Below the pieces are notes generated by a model that was given only the letters and a program-made list of their open reading frames with translations, did not search any database and had not been told where the DNA came from. Of a stretch of DNA of 64,000 bases, positions 46,150 to 57,208 are shown piece after piece; the stretch's first letter is position 1, and every line of letters starts with the position of its first letter. Origin of the DNA: Pictodentalium vernedei (lineage: Eukaryota; Mollusca; Scaphopoda; Dentaliida; Dentaliidae); the NCBI GenBank assembly GCA_031216915.1, contig CM062296.1, positions 66,432,148-66,496,147 of the forward strand. The letters are read 5' to 3'. The translations under genes and the position numbers were made by a program.

Positions 46150-46452
46150 CTACGTTGATATTTGTTCAAACGCCCCTGACGAATCACCAACAATCTCTTT
46201 CACGTCCACCCAGCGTCTGCCGCTGTGTCGAAATGCATAGATTTTACGGTCTCGTTGGCTTCTTGGACATTCTAAGAGACTGTTTCCTTCGGAAGTGGTG
46301 TTCATGATTCCTAAGAGATTGCGCTCATGTTTTCCGTTGAGGAGGGAAGGGCACCCACAATCATCAAAATGAATGGAAAAGATGACACCTCTGTCAATAA
46401 GTGGGTACAGATGTTTGCTCAGCTGAGCGATTGAGTGCTTTGGAAGCGCTGC
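46150..46452 (-). CDS. Terminal exon D of the coiled-coil gene, globular C-terminus
   Basis: Minus-strand frame of 100 codons plus TAG (46150-46152), starting after a TTGTTTTCTATTCAGAG acceptor. Using the second AG gives phase 0, compatible with exons A-C; using the first (CAG) gives two extra bases. The sequence is protein-like, with balanced composition (KHLYPLIDRGVIFSIHFDD, NLLGIMNTTSEGNSLLECP, SGRRWVDVKEIVGDSSGAF). I do not recognise the domain. Position: 0.8 kb downstream of exon C on the same strand. The 3' end lies close to LINE J6; no poly(A) signal was assigned. Confidence 0.6.
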   Translation of the reverse strand, partial: AALPKHSIAQLSKHLYPLIDRGVIFSIHFDDCGCPSLLNGKHERNLLGIMNTTSEGNSLLECPRSQRDRKIYAFRHSGRRWVDVKEIVGDSSGAFEQIST

Positions 46453-47256
46453 CTCTGAATAGAAAACAACACTTTGAATTTTGCATAATGGAAGATGTTA
46501 TTTACCCAGTGTGACTTATCATATCATTCTTCGGTGCTCTTCGAATAGCATGTTGCTGAACCAATTGAGAGAGTATCTGAACGGTGTGCTCGACGCAAAA
46601 TTGATATTACATCCATGCATACTGCTGGAGGATATTCCTATCTAGGAGCGCATTTCACTTGCCACGGTAATAAGAATAATTTAGGAACATTTCATCCAAT
46701 TTTCATGCTGTAAATTGAATGGAAATTTTCGCCAGTGATGTTCTGAGTTAAATTTAGATTTAGTCTTGATCAAATTTAATTATAGCAGCCATGACTAAAT
46801 TTGATAAAAACTGATTTGAAAACACGCAGTTATATTAAAAATAATTATCACACCCTAGTGGTACAATCCATCCATTAAACACAGCCTAGAAAGGGTGAAT
46901 GTAGTATAAAAAACAAGAAACACTGTATATGAAACCACTACAAAACATAGTGTTTGTCAAAATTACAAAAAATGTAAAAAAATAATTAATTTGGTCGATA
47001 TAAATTTAAAAGAACCGTTAAATATTAGACAGTTCATTTGCGTATAAAGCCAGGCGCGTAGCCAGGTTTCTATAGCAGGGAATGCCCTTGCCAGATTTTT
47101 TTTTTTTGGGGGGGGGGGGGGAGTGAAATTTGAAAGGCCGTTGTGTCGGGTTTCTCCTTGTCCTAACTAGGGCCCTCCGGTAAATTGGTCTTACTATTTT
47201 TATTGGCCAAATATAATGATGTGTCCATTACATACGTGATAGTTAAACAAACTTAC
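46453..47256 (-). other. Intron between exons D and C
   Basis: AT-rich with a T-plus-G14 tract at 47098-47121. No additional exon found, although one would be needed if the terminal exon uses the upstream acceptor. Confidence 0.45.
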
Positions 47257-47355
47257 CTGGTTATCGACGGAGATTTCTAACACTTTGACTCTCTCTAGTA
47301 ACTGTTCATTATGCAGACGTAGTTTCGCAATTTCATCATCAATAATGCACGCCTC
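47257..47355 (-). CDS. Coiled-coil exon C
   Basis: 99 bp, open only in phase 0 (both other frames contain stops). Flanked by GTCTTTTAG and CAG|GTAAGT. Encodes EIAKLRLHNEQLLERVKVLE within 33 residues, with leucines at heptad spacing, typical of a coiled coil. Same strand, size, phase and LRL motif as exons B and E, so probably an ancient exon duplicate. Function unknown; likely part of an elongated structural or scaffold protein. Confidence 0.65.
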
Positions 47356-47478
47356 CTAAAAGACAATGTGTATGCCATTGGATATGTTTTGGAGGTAAAC
47401 ATTTTGAAAAAATAATAGAATTGGAATGGAGATTTTTTCTGAGTGGTGCTCAGGAAATGTGAACACTGCGTTTGTTAA

Positions 47479-47721
47479 CCCTTTACCTAACATGAAAAGC
47501 AGACGACACTTGCAAAAAAAATATTGAATAACTATTTTTTTTCATTCTTTGTCTCAAAAACATAGGTTATGACCCCTCATTGGAACGAGCTCAACGAGCT
47601 CGTTCCAACGAGGGGTCATAACCTATGTTTTTGAGACAAAAAATGAAAAAAATAATGAAAATTAATTGACGATTTTTGAGAATATCGCTGGCCGGTTTTG
47701 GCCGTTACGTTGGGTGAAGGG
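47479..47721 (-). mobile_element. piggyBac-type MITE (family P), copy 2
   Basis: 243 bp. Left flank TTAA, right flank TTGTAA (one insertion or mutation). The central near-perfect palindrome runs TTGTCTCAAAAACATAGGTT, ATGACCCCTC, GTTGGAACGAGCTC and inverse, about 58 bp per arm. Lies in the intron upstream of exon C. Confidence 0.92.
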
Positions 47722-47859
47722 TTGTAAGGCTATGAATAAGGATACGTGGACTACAAGTTCGATGAATGTCACTTGTCTGCCTAAACTGTTACAACAGTCA
47801 ATAGCGACAACTACAACAGCTAAGTATGCTGATGGCTGACAATATGTTAGTTCTATAAT

Positions 47860-48460
47860 TATCAACGGAAAGCACCCTTCAAGTGCCTTTTCTTATTATT
47901 TCAATATCCATCGATTTCATGTTCGAATCGCAGTATTTCAGTATTAAAGCGCACTCCTGTACAGGGGGTTTGCAAAATATCCCAGCCATACATTGTTTGT
48001 CACACTGTTACAGTAAGGAACAAATTCTGCGTTGAGTTGTTTTACAATATTGGAACGTCACAAGCAAAAGCAGTGTCTTCCTCGATCAAATCGCAGTCAC
48101 TGGTCAGTCCTATGAACAGCTTTCCATTGAAGGAGCAACACATTGGGCTGGAATTCTAAATGAATAAGGCGGCATACTACAAGATGGGTGGCAATATTCT
48201 GCTTCTATATTTATTAATGGAAAACACCCTCGGAGTTATTTTTCTTATTATTTCAATATTCATCGATTTCAAGTCCGAATCGCAGTATTTAAGTATTGAA
48301 GCGCGCCACATGTACATGGGGGTTGCGAAATAGTTGTTTTACAATATTGGTACATCACAGTGCATTGCCTTCCTCGATCAATTCGTAATCACGTGTCAGT
48401 CCTATAAACCGTTTTCTATATAAGGGGGGGGGGGGGGGGGGGCATTCAGTTGGAATTCCA
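47860..48460. repeat. Tandem duplication, two units of about 260-290 bp
   Basis: TTTCTTATTATTTCAATATCC..GATTTCA.GT.CGAATCGCAG at 47892 and 48240; TTGTTTTACAATATTGG at 48038 and 48325; CTTCCTCGATCAA at 48080 and 48369; GTCAGTCCTAT at 48103 and 48395. The second unit ends in a G19 tract (48424-48442) absent from the first. Confidence 0.8.
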
Positions 48461-49462
48461 TTTACAATAGAGCAGGGGAGGATGCAAAAGTTCTTTCGGG
48501 AAAACATGTATTGGCATCTGCGGAGAAGCCGGTTACATCTCATACTTGCCAATGGTGATCTTTTGAAGCATAAACACAATGGAAATTTCTGAATGATTTT
48601 TACCATGAACAAACTGGGTTAGGGAGTGTTGGCACAACTTTAATTAGATTGGTTACACAGGCGATCGTTACTCATTAGTACAATGTCGTGCCTTAATCTG
48701 CTCAGCAAATGTCTTAAAACCTTGAACCAGGATTCGTTAACAAACATCTGCCGGGTTCCATTTTCTATGGTGGGACGTTTTTGCCTGAAGCCGTGAACCT
48801 GAATGATAGCTGGTGAACAATACAATGACCCACAAGAGGCTCGATATTCTGCTTCACTACAATAATTGGAGGTCAGGAGAAAGTTTTCTAATGAACCAGA
48901 AGTGAAATGAAGCAAATTCCATGAATTCAAAAGAAATTATGTCCTCTTAACTGTAATCTATATTCCACTCTCTGGGGGAATTGAATCTACTGATATCGGA
49001 CACATTTTCATGGCAACGTACCTGCAAATAAATGGTGACCCAATAGGCATCCCGTCAAGACAGTCTGATCTTTCATAGAAAGGTTACTGGACGTGGTAAA
49101 TTTTAAGATGAAATACTTGATGTGAGTTGCAGATTGTTTCGTGGTATTGGTTTGATATATGCTTGGTATTGAAAAGCAAAATACCTGACACACATTGCCA
49201 TTTTAGGTTTCTATATTTCGTTTGTTTGTAAATATCAGTGTGTGATAAAATGTGTTATATCCTGTGTTGATGATACAGCGTCAAACATGAATAAATGAAC
49301 GAATAATCATTAGTAAGTAGGTAAATATTTCCCATAGAGAGGCTTCAATACAATTATGGGAAAAGTTACTATCTCTTCCCTTTTGAAAAGCCGACGACTG
49401 CCAAATTACTTCTTGCTAATCAGATAGGGCCATGTGTGCACCAAATATTTTATTCAACTTAC
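48461..49462 (-). other. Intron sequence between exons C and B
   Basis: A minus-strand frame (48930-48640) is open for 96 codons without recognised motif. The last 170 bp match 43660-44160. Confidence 0.4.
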
Positions 49463-49558
49463 TTGTCCTCCTCCACGGGCGTCCAGCTCGTTCATTTTAA
49501 TCAACCTCTCGATCTGCAAGCGCAATCTCTCATTCTCATTTTGAAGATTACACATCGC
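49463..49558 (-). CDS. Coiled-coil exon B
   Basis: 96 bp in phase 0. Acceptor GTTTGCTTTTTTAG with a good pyrimidine tract; donor GGACAA|GTAAGT. Encodes NLQNENERLRLQIERLIKMN followed by a short Gly-rich end. Paralogous to exon E at 30363-30461 with related intron flanks. A hAT element begins 79 bp upstream in the intron. Confidence 0.68.
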
Positions 49559-49636
49559 CTAAAAAAGCAAACGTAGTGTGAAATTGAGACTATGTAAATG
49601 GTTAGATGAGATGCAACTTATTAGTACGCAATATAG

Positions 49637-50178
49637 TAGGGCTGTCACAATTTTTTTTAATTTAGGAATCGATTAATCGTCGCAAATAATCGATGATAAT
49701 CGATTGATCGTACCTAGATGACCCTCATCTCCTTCTCTTTGAAGTCGATAAAAATGAAGGTGAAGTCAGTTGACCTACCTCAAGTAAACAACGAAGATGA
49801 TCCTCTTTTAGTTACATTCAAAGCTTTGATGTTCTGAACTTTTGAACCGTCAGTGTAATAATCAAGACCGGTCGGCAGTTGCGAAGTTCGCAACTGCCGA
49901 CCGGTCTTGATTATTATACTGACGGTTCAAAAGTTCTGAACATCAAAGCTTTGATGAATGTACCTGAACGGGAAATGCTTCCAATAGCTTCTTGGGGTTT
50001 AACATCGATGTTCTTAACTCTTTACCTTTAGAAACAATAGTTTTTCAACATGTTTTCTTTTAATTATTAAACGTCTAAAACGGGATATAATTTTCCGATT
50101 ATTCGACAACGAAAAATATTAATCGATTTCGCCGTGACCGATCAACAATCGATTAATCGATCAATCGTGAGAGCCTTA
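49637..50178. mobile_element. Non-autonomous hAT element with 8-bp target duplication
   Basis: 542 bp bounded by identical 8-bp duplications CAATATAG (49629-49636 and 50179-50186). Ends TAGGGCTGTCAC / TAAGGCTCTCAC, followed by AATCGATTAATCG-type subterminal repeats, typical of hAT elements. No transposase. The interior holds a long palindrome. Confidence 0.93.
49814..49961. repeat. Palindrome inside the hAT element
   Basis: Arms of about 73 bp centred on GCGAAGTTCGC. They contain AAGACCGGTCGGCAGTTGCG and CTTTTGAACCGTCAGT with their inverses. One 3-nt indel and two or three substitutions between arms. Confidence 0.88.
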
Positions 50179-50186
50179 CAATATAG

Positions 50187-50714
50187 CATACATGACTGAC
50201 TAGCTGTAGAATGAGGGGGAATAATAGAGCTTTTCAAATTAAAACAAAACTATGAATTTACTAATGAATATAAATTGGATGCTGAAGTGCGTTGTTATAT
50301 GTAATGGCTAATTCCACTGTTACCAACAAAAGAGCATAACAGACAAATCGAATTAATGGACCAGCTCGGATTTCCGGCGGGAACAAAGATTTGGCAGGTG
50401 TATTTAGGTCAGATAAACTTTCATTAACTCAGTTTGACATATTAGTTATTACCCAATGTCTGGGTATACATATGTTGGTAGTTAGGAGAATTCCCAGCAT
50501 AAAAACATGACTGGGATCTTCATTTCCAAATATTAAGTGTTTTGCTACCCACAGTTGTCGAGTTTTTGAGTTGGTTATGCTGGAGGGTTTGTTAGCCGGC
50601 GGATTAAACATATCTTCGTTACTTTGACTGAACCATCCATAAACTACATAGGCATAGAAAACAGACATTAGAAGTAGACTTGTTGCTGTAATGCCAGTTT
50701 GAGAAGATATATAT
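50187..50714. other. Intron sequence, no recognisable feature
   Basis: Minus-strand frame 50668-50429 has no motif. A TATATATATC stretch precedes the next repeat. Confidence 0.4.
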
Positions 50715-50793
50715 ATCTAAGCCTCCTCGTTAGAGGACCGCGACAAATCAGCGGATGGCCGAAGATTTATTATTATTATTATTATTATAAAAA
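50715..50793 (+). mobile_element. L2-like LINE, 3'-end fragment
   Basis: ACCGCGACAAATCAGCGG matches 22838-22855 in the large LINE, and is followed by (TTA)7 and A-rich sequence. A short, 5'-truncated insertion with the family's microsatellite tail. Confidence 0.75.
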
Positions 50794-51710
50794 CAACGCT
50801 TGTTACAAAGTTCGATGGAAATCTTTATTTTTGCCTGCAGTTTATCAAACATATCTGATATGCACGAGAAACCTTCAGTCATCTTCCGGCATCAAATACA
50901 CACACGACAGGCGTATTTGACTTGAAGCAAAGAATAAAGCTGCTGTCCAGAACCGCATTCGACCAGTCCATTTGAAAAAACAACCGGACCGCCTACCCGC
51001 TTAATAGGCCGTTTCGGACCGACATTTTGGGGACTAGACAACAAACGGCAGTCCGGTACGACCCACATCACCAGTTTGGAGGTGAAAGTTACTTGAAAAT
51101 GTAGGAGGAATTCGCGTGCTTTCTGCGAATAGACATGTAAGCTTGGGGGCAATCAGAGTGGCGCGGGTTGATCACTCAGTATGGCTCTGGTACGAGGTGT
51201 CATTTCTGCCGACAAAGTCCTCAAGTATTTCGTCACATACACGTGAGGTATTTTTCTTTCGGCGAAAGGATCTGCCCATGAATGCTATTTGTCTTAATGC
51301 ATAGGCAGATACCCATGTAAGGGATTTTGACCATCTTCACATAATTGGCGCATTTAGCCTCATAGCAGAAAATTCGTTCGGAAGTTGATTTATGTTGTGC
51401 CAATGCGTCTAGCCAAGCTTTTTAACGGCGCAATGTCGTGCAGTTACGATCCTACGTATTCGGCCATCAAACTGGGAAGCGTTTTTCAATCCTACTTTAA
51501 TCTGCAAACAAATGAAGAAGCGTTTTATCCCTGTGAACACATTAGGCTCGTTTGTGTATAAACTGGCAGACCCACCCGCCCAGGGTGGGAATCTTTACCA
51601 GCACGACTAAAGAGTAACCCACTGTAAATCAAGAGAGATAATCATGGCTGGTATTTCTAGTCTGACGAAATTATTAGACGTAATTACAGACTTCCCATTT
51701 ATATAATGGA
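50794..51710. other. Intron sequence, no recognisable feature
   Basis: Overlapping frames on both strands near 50892-51304 without motif or splice context. Confidence 0.4.
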
Positions 51711-51714
51711 TTAA

Positions 51715-51948
51715 CCCTTTGAACTCCGGTGGTATGTTCCAAATCAGTTCAATGGCAGAAAATGTAAGAGTCCATATTCATTATTTAGGAGCAGACGAAT
51801 CAATATTTTCAACGTGCAGCCTTGGGGCTGCACGTTGAAGATATTGGTTGGTCTACACCGCACATGCACACTTCGAAATCCACCATATTTAATAAATTAT
51901 GACGTATCCTGTTCCTGGACGAAAAAGCGACCGCTCGGGTTCAAAGTT
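51715..51948 (+). mobile_element. TTAA MITE family Q, copy 2
   Basis: 234 bp between TTAA motifs (51711-51714 and 51949-51952). Ends CCCTTTGAACTCC and GGGTTCAAAGTT. Contains a compact hairpin, CAACGTGCAGCC / GGCTGCACGTTG. Matches 29670-30129 in inverted orientation. Confidence 0.8.
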
Positions 51949-52248
51949 TTAATTTATTTTCATTTTAAAAGTTTAACTGGAGTGGCAACTTGCGTTATCA
52001 GGTTCGGACATGTTGCATTTTTCTGATAAACATTAACACTTTTTTGTTCTAACTATACATTTGCAGTTATTTATCATTTTGTGTTTATAGTTTAATTGTA
52101 ATGACTACTATCCTAATTTTGTACCCATACAAGCATCAACATTTCAGCCCTTTTAATTAGTCTTTTGGACAAAATATGTGACTATTTTTTTAGAACTTTC
52201 TCTCTCTCTGGTTGAATTTATACTTAAGTTTACTATATTGAATTAATG

Positions 52249-52491
52249 CCCTTTACCTAACATGAAAAGCAGACGACACTTGCCCAAAAAATTCTTGAAT
52301 TACTAATTTTTTTCATTTTTTGTCTCAAAAACATAGGTTATGACCCCTCGTTGGAACAAGCTCGTCGAGCTCGTTCCAACGAGGGGTCATAACCTATGTT
52401 TTTGAGACAAAAAATGAAAAGATAATGAAAATTAATTGGCGATTTTTGAGAATAGCGCTGGCCGGTTTTGGCCGTTACGTTGGGTAAAGGG
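52249..52491 (-). mobile_element. piggyBac-type MITE (family P), copy 3
   Basis: 243 bp; right flank TTAA, left TTAATG. The palindromic centre on ACATAGGTTATGACCCCTCG is nearly perfect (one base of the left arm differs: GGAACAAGCTCG). Confidence 0.92.
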
Positions 52492-52524
52492 TTAAAATAT
52501 TCTTTTCTCTTTTTTCCCGGGTTT

Positions 52525-54085
52525 AATTATTCATTTGTTGGTACTTAATGCCACTTCGGCAGTTAAGGCTTTGTCGTGGTGAGAACACGGTAGAAGCGAA
52601 TGCTTGTTTTTGTGAATTTCAAAGAAAAAAACATTGATTTTAAATAGGAAATAATTACAAGATAATGCCAAAGACAGGAGTATTGTCAACAGTAATGATC
52701 ATTTATACTAATAGAGTGAATACCTTATAAATATTTTGCAGATTCTCACATAAAAGAGAACGAACAATTTTTAAAAAAAATATTGATCACCTTAGAAATG
52801 ATATAATTTTGTGTGGACTTGCATGATAACATAGATGTCTTGAAGAACCCACAGTGAACTAATGCCCTTAAATTGGGTGCAATGTAAAGGAATGCAAAGG
52901 AATGTGCTCTACTATCAACACCTGTTGGCAAGGAGCATATTCTGGTCGCATAATACTCTCTAACACAAAGAGAGGTGTAGGTCTTTTATGACAAATATGG
53001 CATCGTGTCAGAATTACATGATCTATATTTTCCTTTAGACGAGTATTTAGTACCACTAATATTAGGTCGGAAGCAATGCAGCTTGTTATGTGTTGCTCCA
53101 TCCGTTCCCGCCTGCCACACGTATTTTATGTATTTCTTTATGTGTGCTAAAAATCACTGAAATAAATTTTAAAATCAGTGAGAAGCATGTTTAATCCCTG
53201 TTGTGCTGCACGGTCGGCTCAGGTGTTACCGGAGAAACCAGCATATCCAATTAATCAGCAAGGCACGGTATCACAGTGGGCAGACATGAGAGTATTCAAC
53301 TTTCACGAATTTCCAAAATGAGAAGGTTTTTCAACCTGGCGTTGAGTAAAGCTAGCAAAGATGAAAGAGAGTCGGAAAACATAATCGATTTCCTTTCCTG
53401 AACAATCTCGGTATGTTCAAACTTCAGATCCATCTGTTCTGGTCCGTTTATATGCACGAGACTTTATTTCGGCATATTTTTGTTTGAACGGCGGAGAGTT
53501 TGTCTCTAATTTGTTTCGGGAAGCAGGTCCAAATTGTCAAAAAGGTTTCCAAAGAAGCCAATGAGGAATATGTGGTTCACAGTTCTCTTTTAGCGAATCA
53601 GATTTAAGTGTGATGGATTTTGTATGGGGTGTAATTCTAATTCCCAAAGGAAGATTATATTTATGGTGTCTGTCAAAAAAGTCAACATGTTGAGGGTCTG
53701 AAACACAATTAAGCCGGGTTTGTAGGATTAGCCAAAAGTTTAGAAACATGTTATGGAGACACTTTAATTCTGCGCTTCCCGAGAGAAGGCCAACCTGCCA
53801 TATCGAAAATGGAATCTGTTGGTGGTGTTCGAAAAACACCTAGGCTAATTCTAATACCACCATTATCAAGTGGATTGAGGTACAACTCTCTCACAGAACC
53901 GTAAACCACACAACCTTTATCTAATTTTGATGTAACAGTTGATCCATACAGATGAAATAAGGTTTGGTCAGCACATGCATCGCCACATACAATACTCATA
54001 AATGAAAGAGTGTCAACAAACGGTTGAGTTAGGTCCATCTTCGCGTATAAAATATAGCCAAGCCTTGATTTTAACCCCACCTAAT
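52525..54085 (-). mobile_element. I/Nimb-like LINE fragment J7
   Basis: 3' tail at the left (ATTTGTTGGTACTTAATGCC then AGTTAAGGC). Frame 53101-52868 has DHVILTRCHICHKRPTPLF; 53839-53537 and 54080-53751 carry KLDKGCVVYGSVRELYLNP and GGIRISLGVFRTPPTDS, the RT thumb/connection blocks of this family. 5'-truncated at about 54085. Confidence 0.75.
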
Positions 54086-54642
54086 TGTAGTAATAACATG
54101 TCCAAAGTTCGGTCGCTCACAAACAGAAATTAAAAAACAAACAAACAAAAAAAAAACAACAACAAAAACCAGAAAGACACACAACAAGAACAAATGCAAA
54201 AAGCAAAGAAACAAAATATTCATGGCACATCAGTGTGCGTTGCCTAAAACAAATGTGACGAAATAATTTGGTATCGACTTGTACTAGAAAACCAGTAGTA
54301 CTCTACCTGTGTTTAGCAGATCAAGTAGTACATTTTGAAAACAAATAGTTGTCATACTGAAGAAATAATACTGCAGGTGTCACCTGACTACACTCTTCCG
54401 TTTTGTAGCAGAGAAAAGGATGTGGAGGATTTCTTTTAAATGCAATCAGTTGTTTTTTTAAGCTGCCGATTTAAAACGTTGCTGCTGCCCTGGTAGACGA
54501 GTCTTGGATTTATGTTCACTTTTCAACAATTTTCCTGGATTTATTTCCCAGTTCACGATGAACCATCTCATACATCAAAGGAAAAAGAAACACAACAAAA
54601 CTGGAATAATTTTACTTGACTTTGCTGGCATGAGCATATTAA
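54086..54642. other. Intron sequence, A/C-rich simple stretch
   Basis: ACAAACAAACAAAAA and AACAACAACAAAA runs at 54135-54170. No exon seen. Confidence 0.45.
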
Positions 54643-54885
54643 CCCTTTGCCTAACGTAACGACCAAAACCGGCCAGCGCTATTCTCAAAAATCGCCAATT
54701 AATTTTCATTATTTTTTTATTTTTTGTCTCAAAAACATAGGTTATGACCCCTCGTTGGAACGAGCTCGTGGAGCTCGTTTCAACGAGGGGTCATAACCTA
54801 TGTTTTTGAGACAAAAAATGAAAAAAAATAGTTATTCAAGAATTATTTTTGCAAGTCTCGTCTGCTTATCAGGTTAGGTAAAGGG
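54643..54885 (+). mobile_element. piggyBac-type MITE (family P), copy 4
   Basis: 243 bp with perfect TTAA on both sides (54639-54642 and 54886-54889). Begins CCCTTTGCCTAACGTAACGA. Long palindromic core intact apart from single differences. Confidence 0.94.
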
Positions 54886-54977
54886 TTAAACATTCGTGTA
54901 TGTTATTGCTGATCCAGTATAAGTCGGTTCAATAAACTCTCATATCGTTTCTAAGGTAACCAATGTAACTAAAATTA

Positions 54978-55528
54978 CAGCTGGACAGTCGTTTTGGTTT
55001 TTCAGTTCGGTTCCGCTTTTTGTATCAAACCTGAAAACCGAAACGAAATACCCAGCAAAAACGGCCAAAATATTTTACTTTGTTTGTGCATTATCTAATC
55101 AAACCTTCTCACTAGGAGCTGAAAAGTGGACAGGTGTCCCTAACGATATGCCTTTACCGAGTCTATCAGGCGAATACATCTGCGTCGCCTTCTCGTTGCG
55201 ACATTTTGTCACTTACTGACTTGTCTACTGAAGGAAAATGAGAACACAACATATATTTGAACTTTATTCATTTCTTACCCAAATCGATGATTGTTTCTCA
55301 ATACTTTCTTCTCCTAGACCCCTTAAGAATGATCAAAGAGGAGTAAGGCTGTGCCCAATGGCGATACGTACAGGCAGATTTGATGCCGTACGAACATTTG
55401 CGGATGTTTTTTTAGAGTAAGGGGCCCGAGGTGTTATGTTCTTTGCACATAGAAAGCTGAACCGAAACCAAGGTTTTCTTCTGAAACTGGAACCAAATCT
55501 GAAAATCAAAACCATCCTTCCCTGGCTG
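54978..55528. mobile_element. Possible hAT-like element
   Basis: The left end CAGCTGGACAGTCGTTTTGG and a TTTTCAGTTCGGTTCC block are roughly inverted at the right (CAGCCAGGGA..GGTTTTGATTTTCAG read backwards). Resembles hAT ends, but no 8-bp target duplication was found. Confidence 0.35.
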
Positions 55529-55641
55529 AAACACCTCCACCTAATGGTCTGGGCTGAATCATCACATGTGACCAAATTATAAATAAAGCGAAGAACTGAT
55601 TAGATCAAACTAAACATCTTATCTTACTGAAACAAACTTAC

Positions 55642-55737
55642 TGTATCTTGGATACTCGAATCCAATTTTTTGGTGTGGAAATGCTGCTCAGTTTCCATGG
55701 ACATCTCCGCTAACTGCGATCGGCGACGTGTTTGTTT
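55642..55737 (-). CDS. Exon A of the coiled-coil gene
   Basis: 96 bp in phase 0. Acceptor is a long T-run ending TTTTTACAG; donor GATACA|GTAAGT. Encodes KQTRRRSQLAEMSMETEQHF then a short Lys/Ser-rich end; charged and helix-prone. It is not clearly homologous to exons B, C and E but matches them in size, phase and strand. Earlier exons are probably beyond the window or among the repeats to the right. Confidence 0.6.
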
Positions 55738-56264
55738 CTGTAAAAAAAAAACAAACAAATTTATACATTATCGAAGTTGTATAGATATGTCATTGCATAC
55801 AAAACCGTTTGATGGATCATTTTCACAGATGTGCAAAGAAAACGCTTGGCAAGATAATATTTTGTCTAAAATATTCCAAGAAGGATGGCAATGCCACAAT
55901 CGTTTAAAAACACTCCTCGATAGCAAACCTAAGTTTACTGTATACCACATACGTTTTAAAAATAACACAAATTAAATCCGCATATAACTACCAGGATTAC
56001 TGAGGGGTTGAATGCCCTAGCACCAGGTTAAGAGGAAAACTCCTAAATAGTCCGGTGGCTGAGTAGGACTCAGATAATCCTCACTCATTTTGAAGCCTGT
56101 ATATCTTTCCAAATTTTAAGGAATGTTTACATGAAAAAAATGTGGCCGCACAGCCACAAACGCAACAACAACAACAAAATGGATGGCATTTACGAAACTA
56201 GCAGTGGGTATTTTCTAATGGCTTTCTCGACTGCAAACGGTTAAGAACTTTCTGTTTTTCTCTG
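55738..56264 (-). other. Intron upstream of exon A
   Basis: A plus-strand frame (55670-55975) overlaps exon A on the other strand; it is explained by exon A and has no motif of its own. Confidence 0.45.
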
Positions 56265-56420
56265 ATTATTAATATTTATTTATTTATTCGAGCTTAACGG
56301 CACATCAACATCTAAGGCATGTAGTGGAGGCAAAACGGTAAAATTATGAAGTAAACTGATTGAACAAAAATAGGAAATTAATACTTTACAAATGTCTAAA
56401 ACAAGAGTGGTGTGAACAAT

Positions 56421-56898
56421 CAGGGGCCGACCTGGGCATGCGCCAGTGCGTATTTGGTTCTGAAACATCAGGACCTGGCTCTTAAATCTCAGAAATAGGC
56501 TTCTCAGTTGGCGCGTAACTTCTCAGATCATATTTTGATATTCTTTCGATGGATAATCGAGAGAGCCACTCTTACATATATTATATATATGATTATCATT
56601 TATCATTGTTGCAGGGTGCTTAAGTTAATACTTCAAGTCTTAATTACCAAGCATTAATCTCCACTGTGGTTTCTGATCAAGTCTTGGCTGCCTAAATAGG
56701 CAGCCAAGACTTGATCAGAAACCACAGTGAAGATTAGTGTTTGCTATAGTGTACTAAATGAAAATGATGAGAGCTATTACATACTTGCTGTGTGTGTTAC
56801 AAACAGCAGTGTGACTCCGTAAATTGAAATCTGGCGCATGAATTGAAAAATAGACTCCGAGGCTAGAGCGTATTTTAAATAGTCCTGATCGGTCCCTG
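56421..56898. mobile_element. hAT-like non-autonomous element in the LINE 3' region
   Basis: 478 bp with ends CAGGGGCCGACCTGG and, inverted, CAGGGACCGATCAGG. It splits sequence that is continuous in LINE J2 (TTGAACAGTAATGAG at 30815). Candidate target AACAGTAA on the right and a shortened AACAAT on the left. A palindrome lies in the centre. Confidence 0.75.
56648..56743. repeat. Palindrome inside the hAT-like element
   Basis: Arms of about 46 bp: CCACTGTGGTTTCTGATCAA and GTCTTGGCTGCCTA with their inverse, two-base loop. Confidence 0.9.
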
Positions 56899-57208
56899 AA
56901 CAGTAATGAGTGTTGAGACAAGTTAATTCCTTATAAATCAACCTGATGATTAGAGACTTGAAGAGAATACGTTAAAAAACTAAAAACAATTTTAAAAATT
57001 CTTAAAAAGGTAGATTACTTTCAGGAATGGGAGAATTCGTGTTGGCTCGTATGATAAAATCGATCTCTTAGAAATCTTGTATTGAAATACTGCCCTCTTG
57101 TATGATTAAAAGTAGTGCAGTGTAAAATAATGTGTTCCACTGTCAACACCTGCTGACAGTGAACACATTCTGGTCGCATAACACCCTCTGACAAAAATAA
57201 TGTGTTAA

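Noticed and set aside
54135..54180. A/C-rich run considered as a splice-site or regulatory element
   Set aside because: Low-complexity sequence without any adjacent exon.
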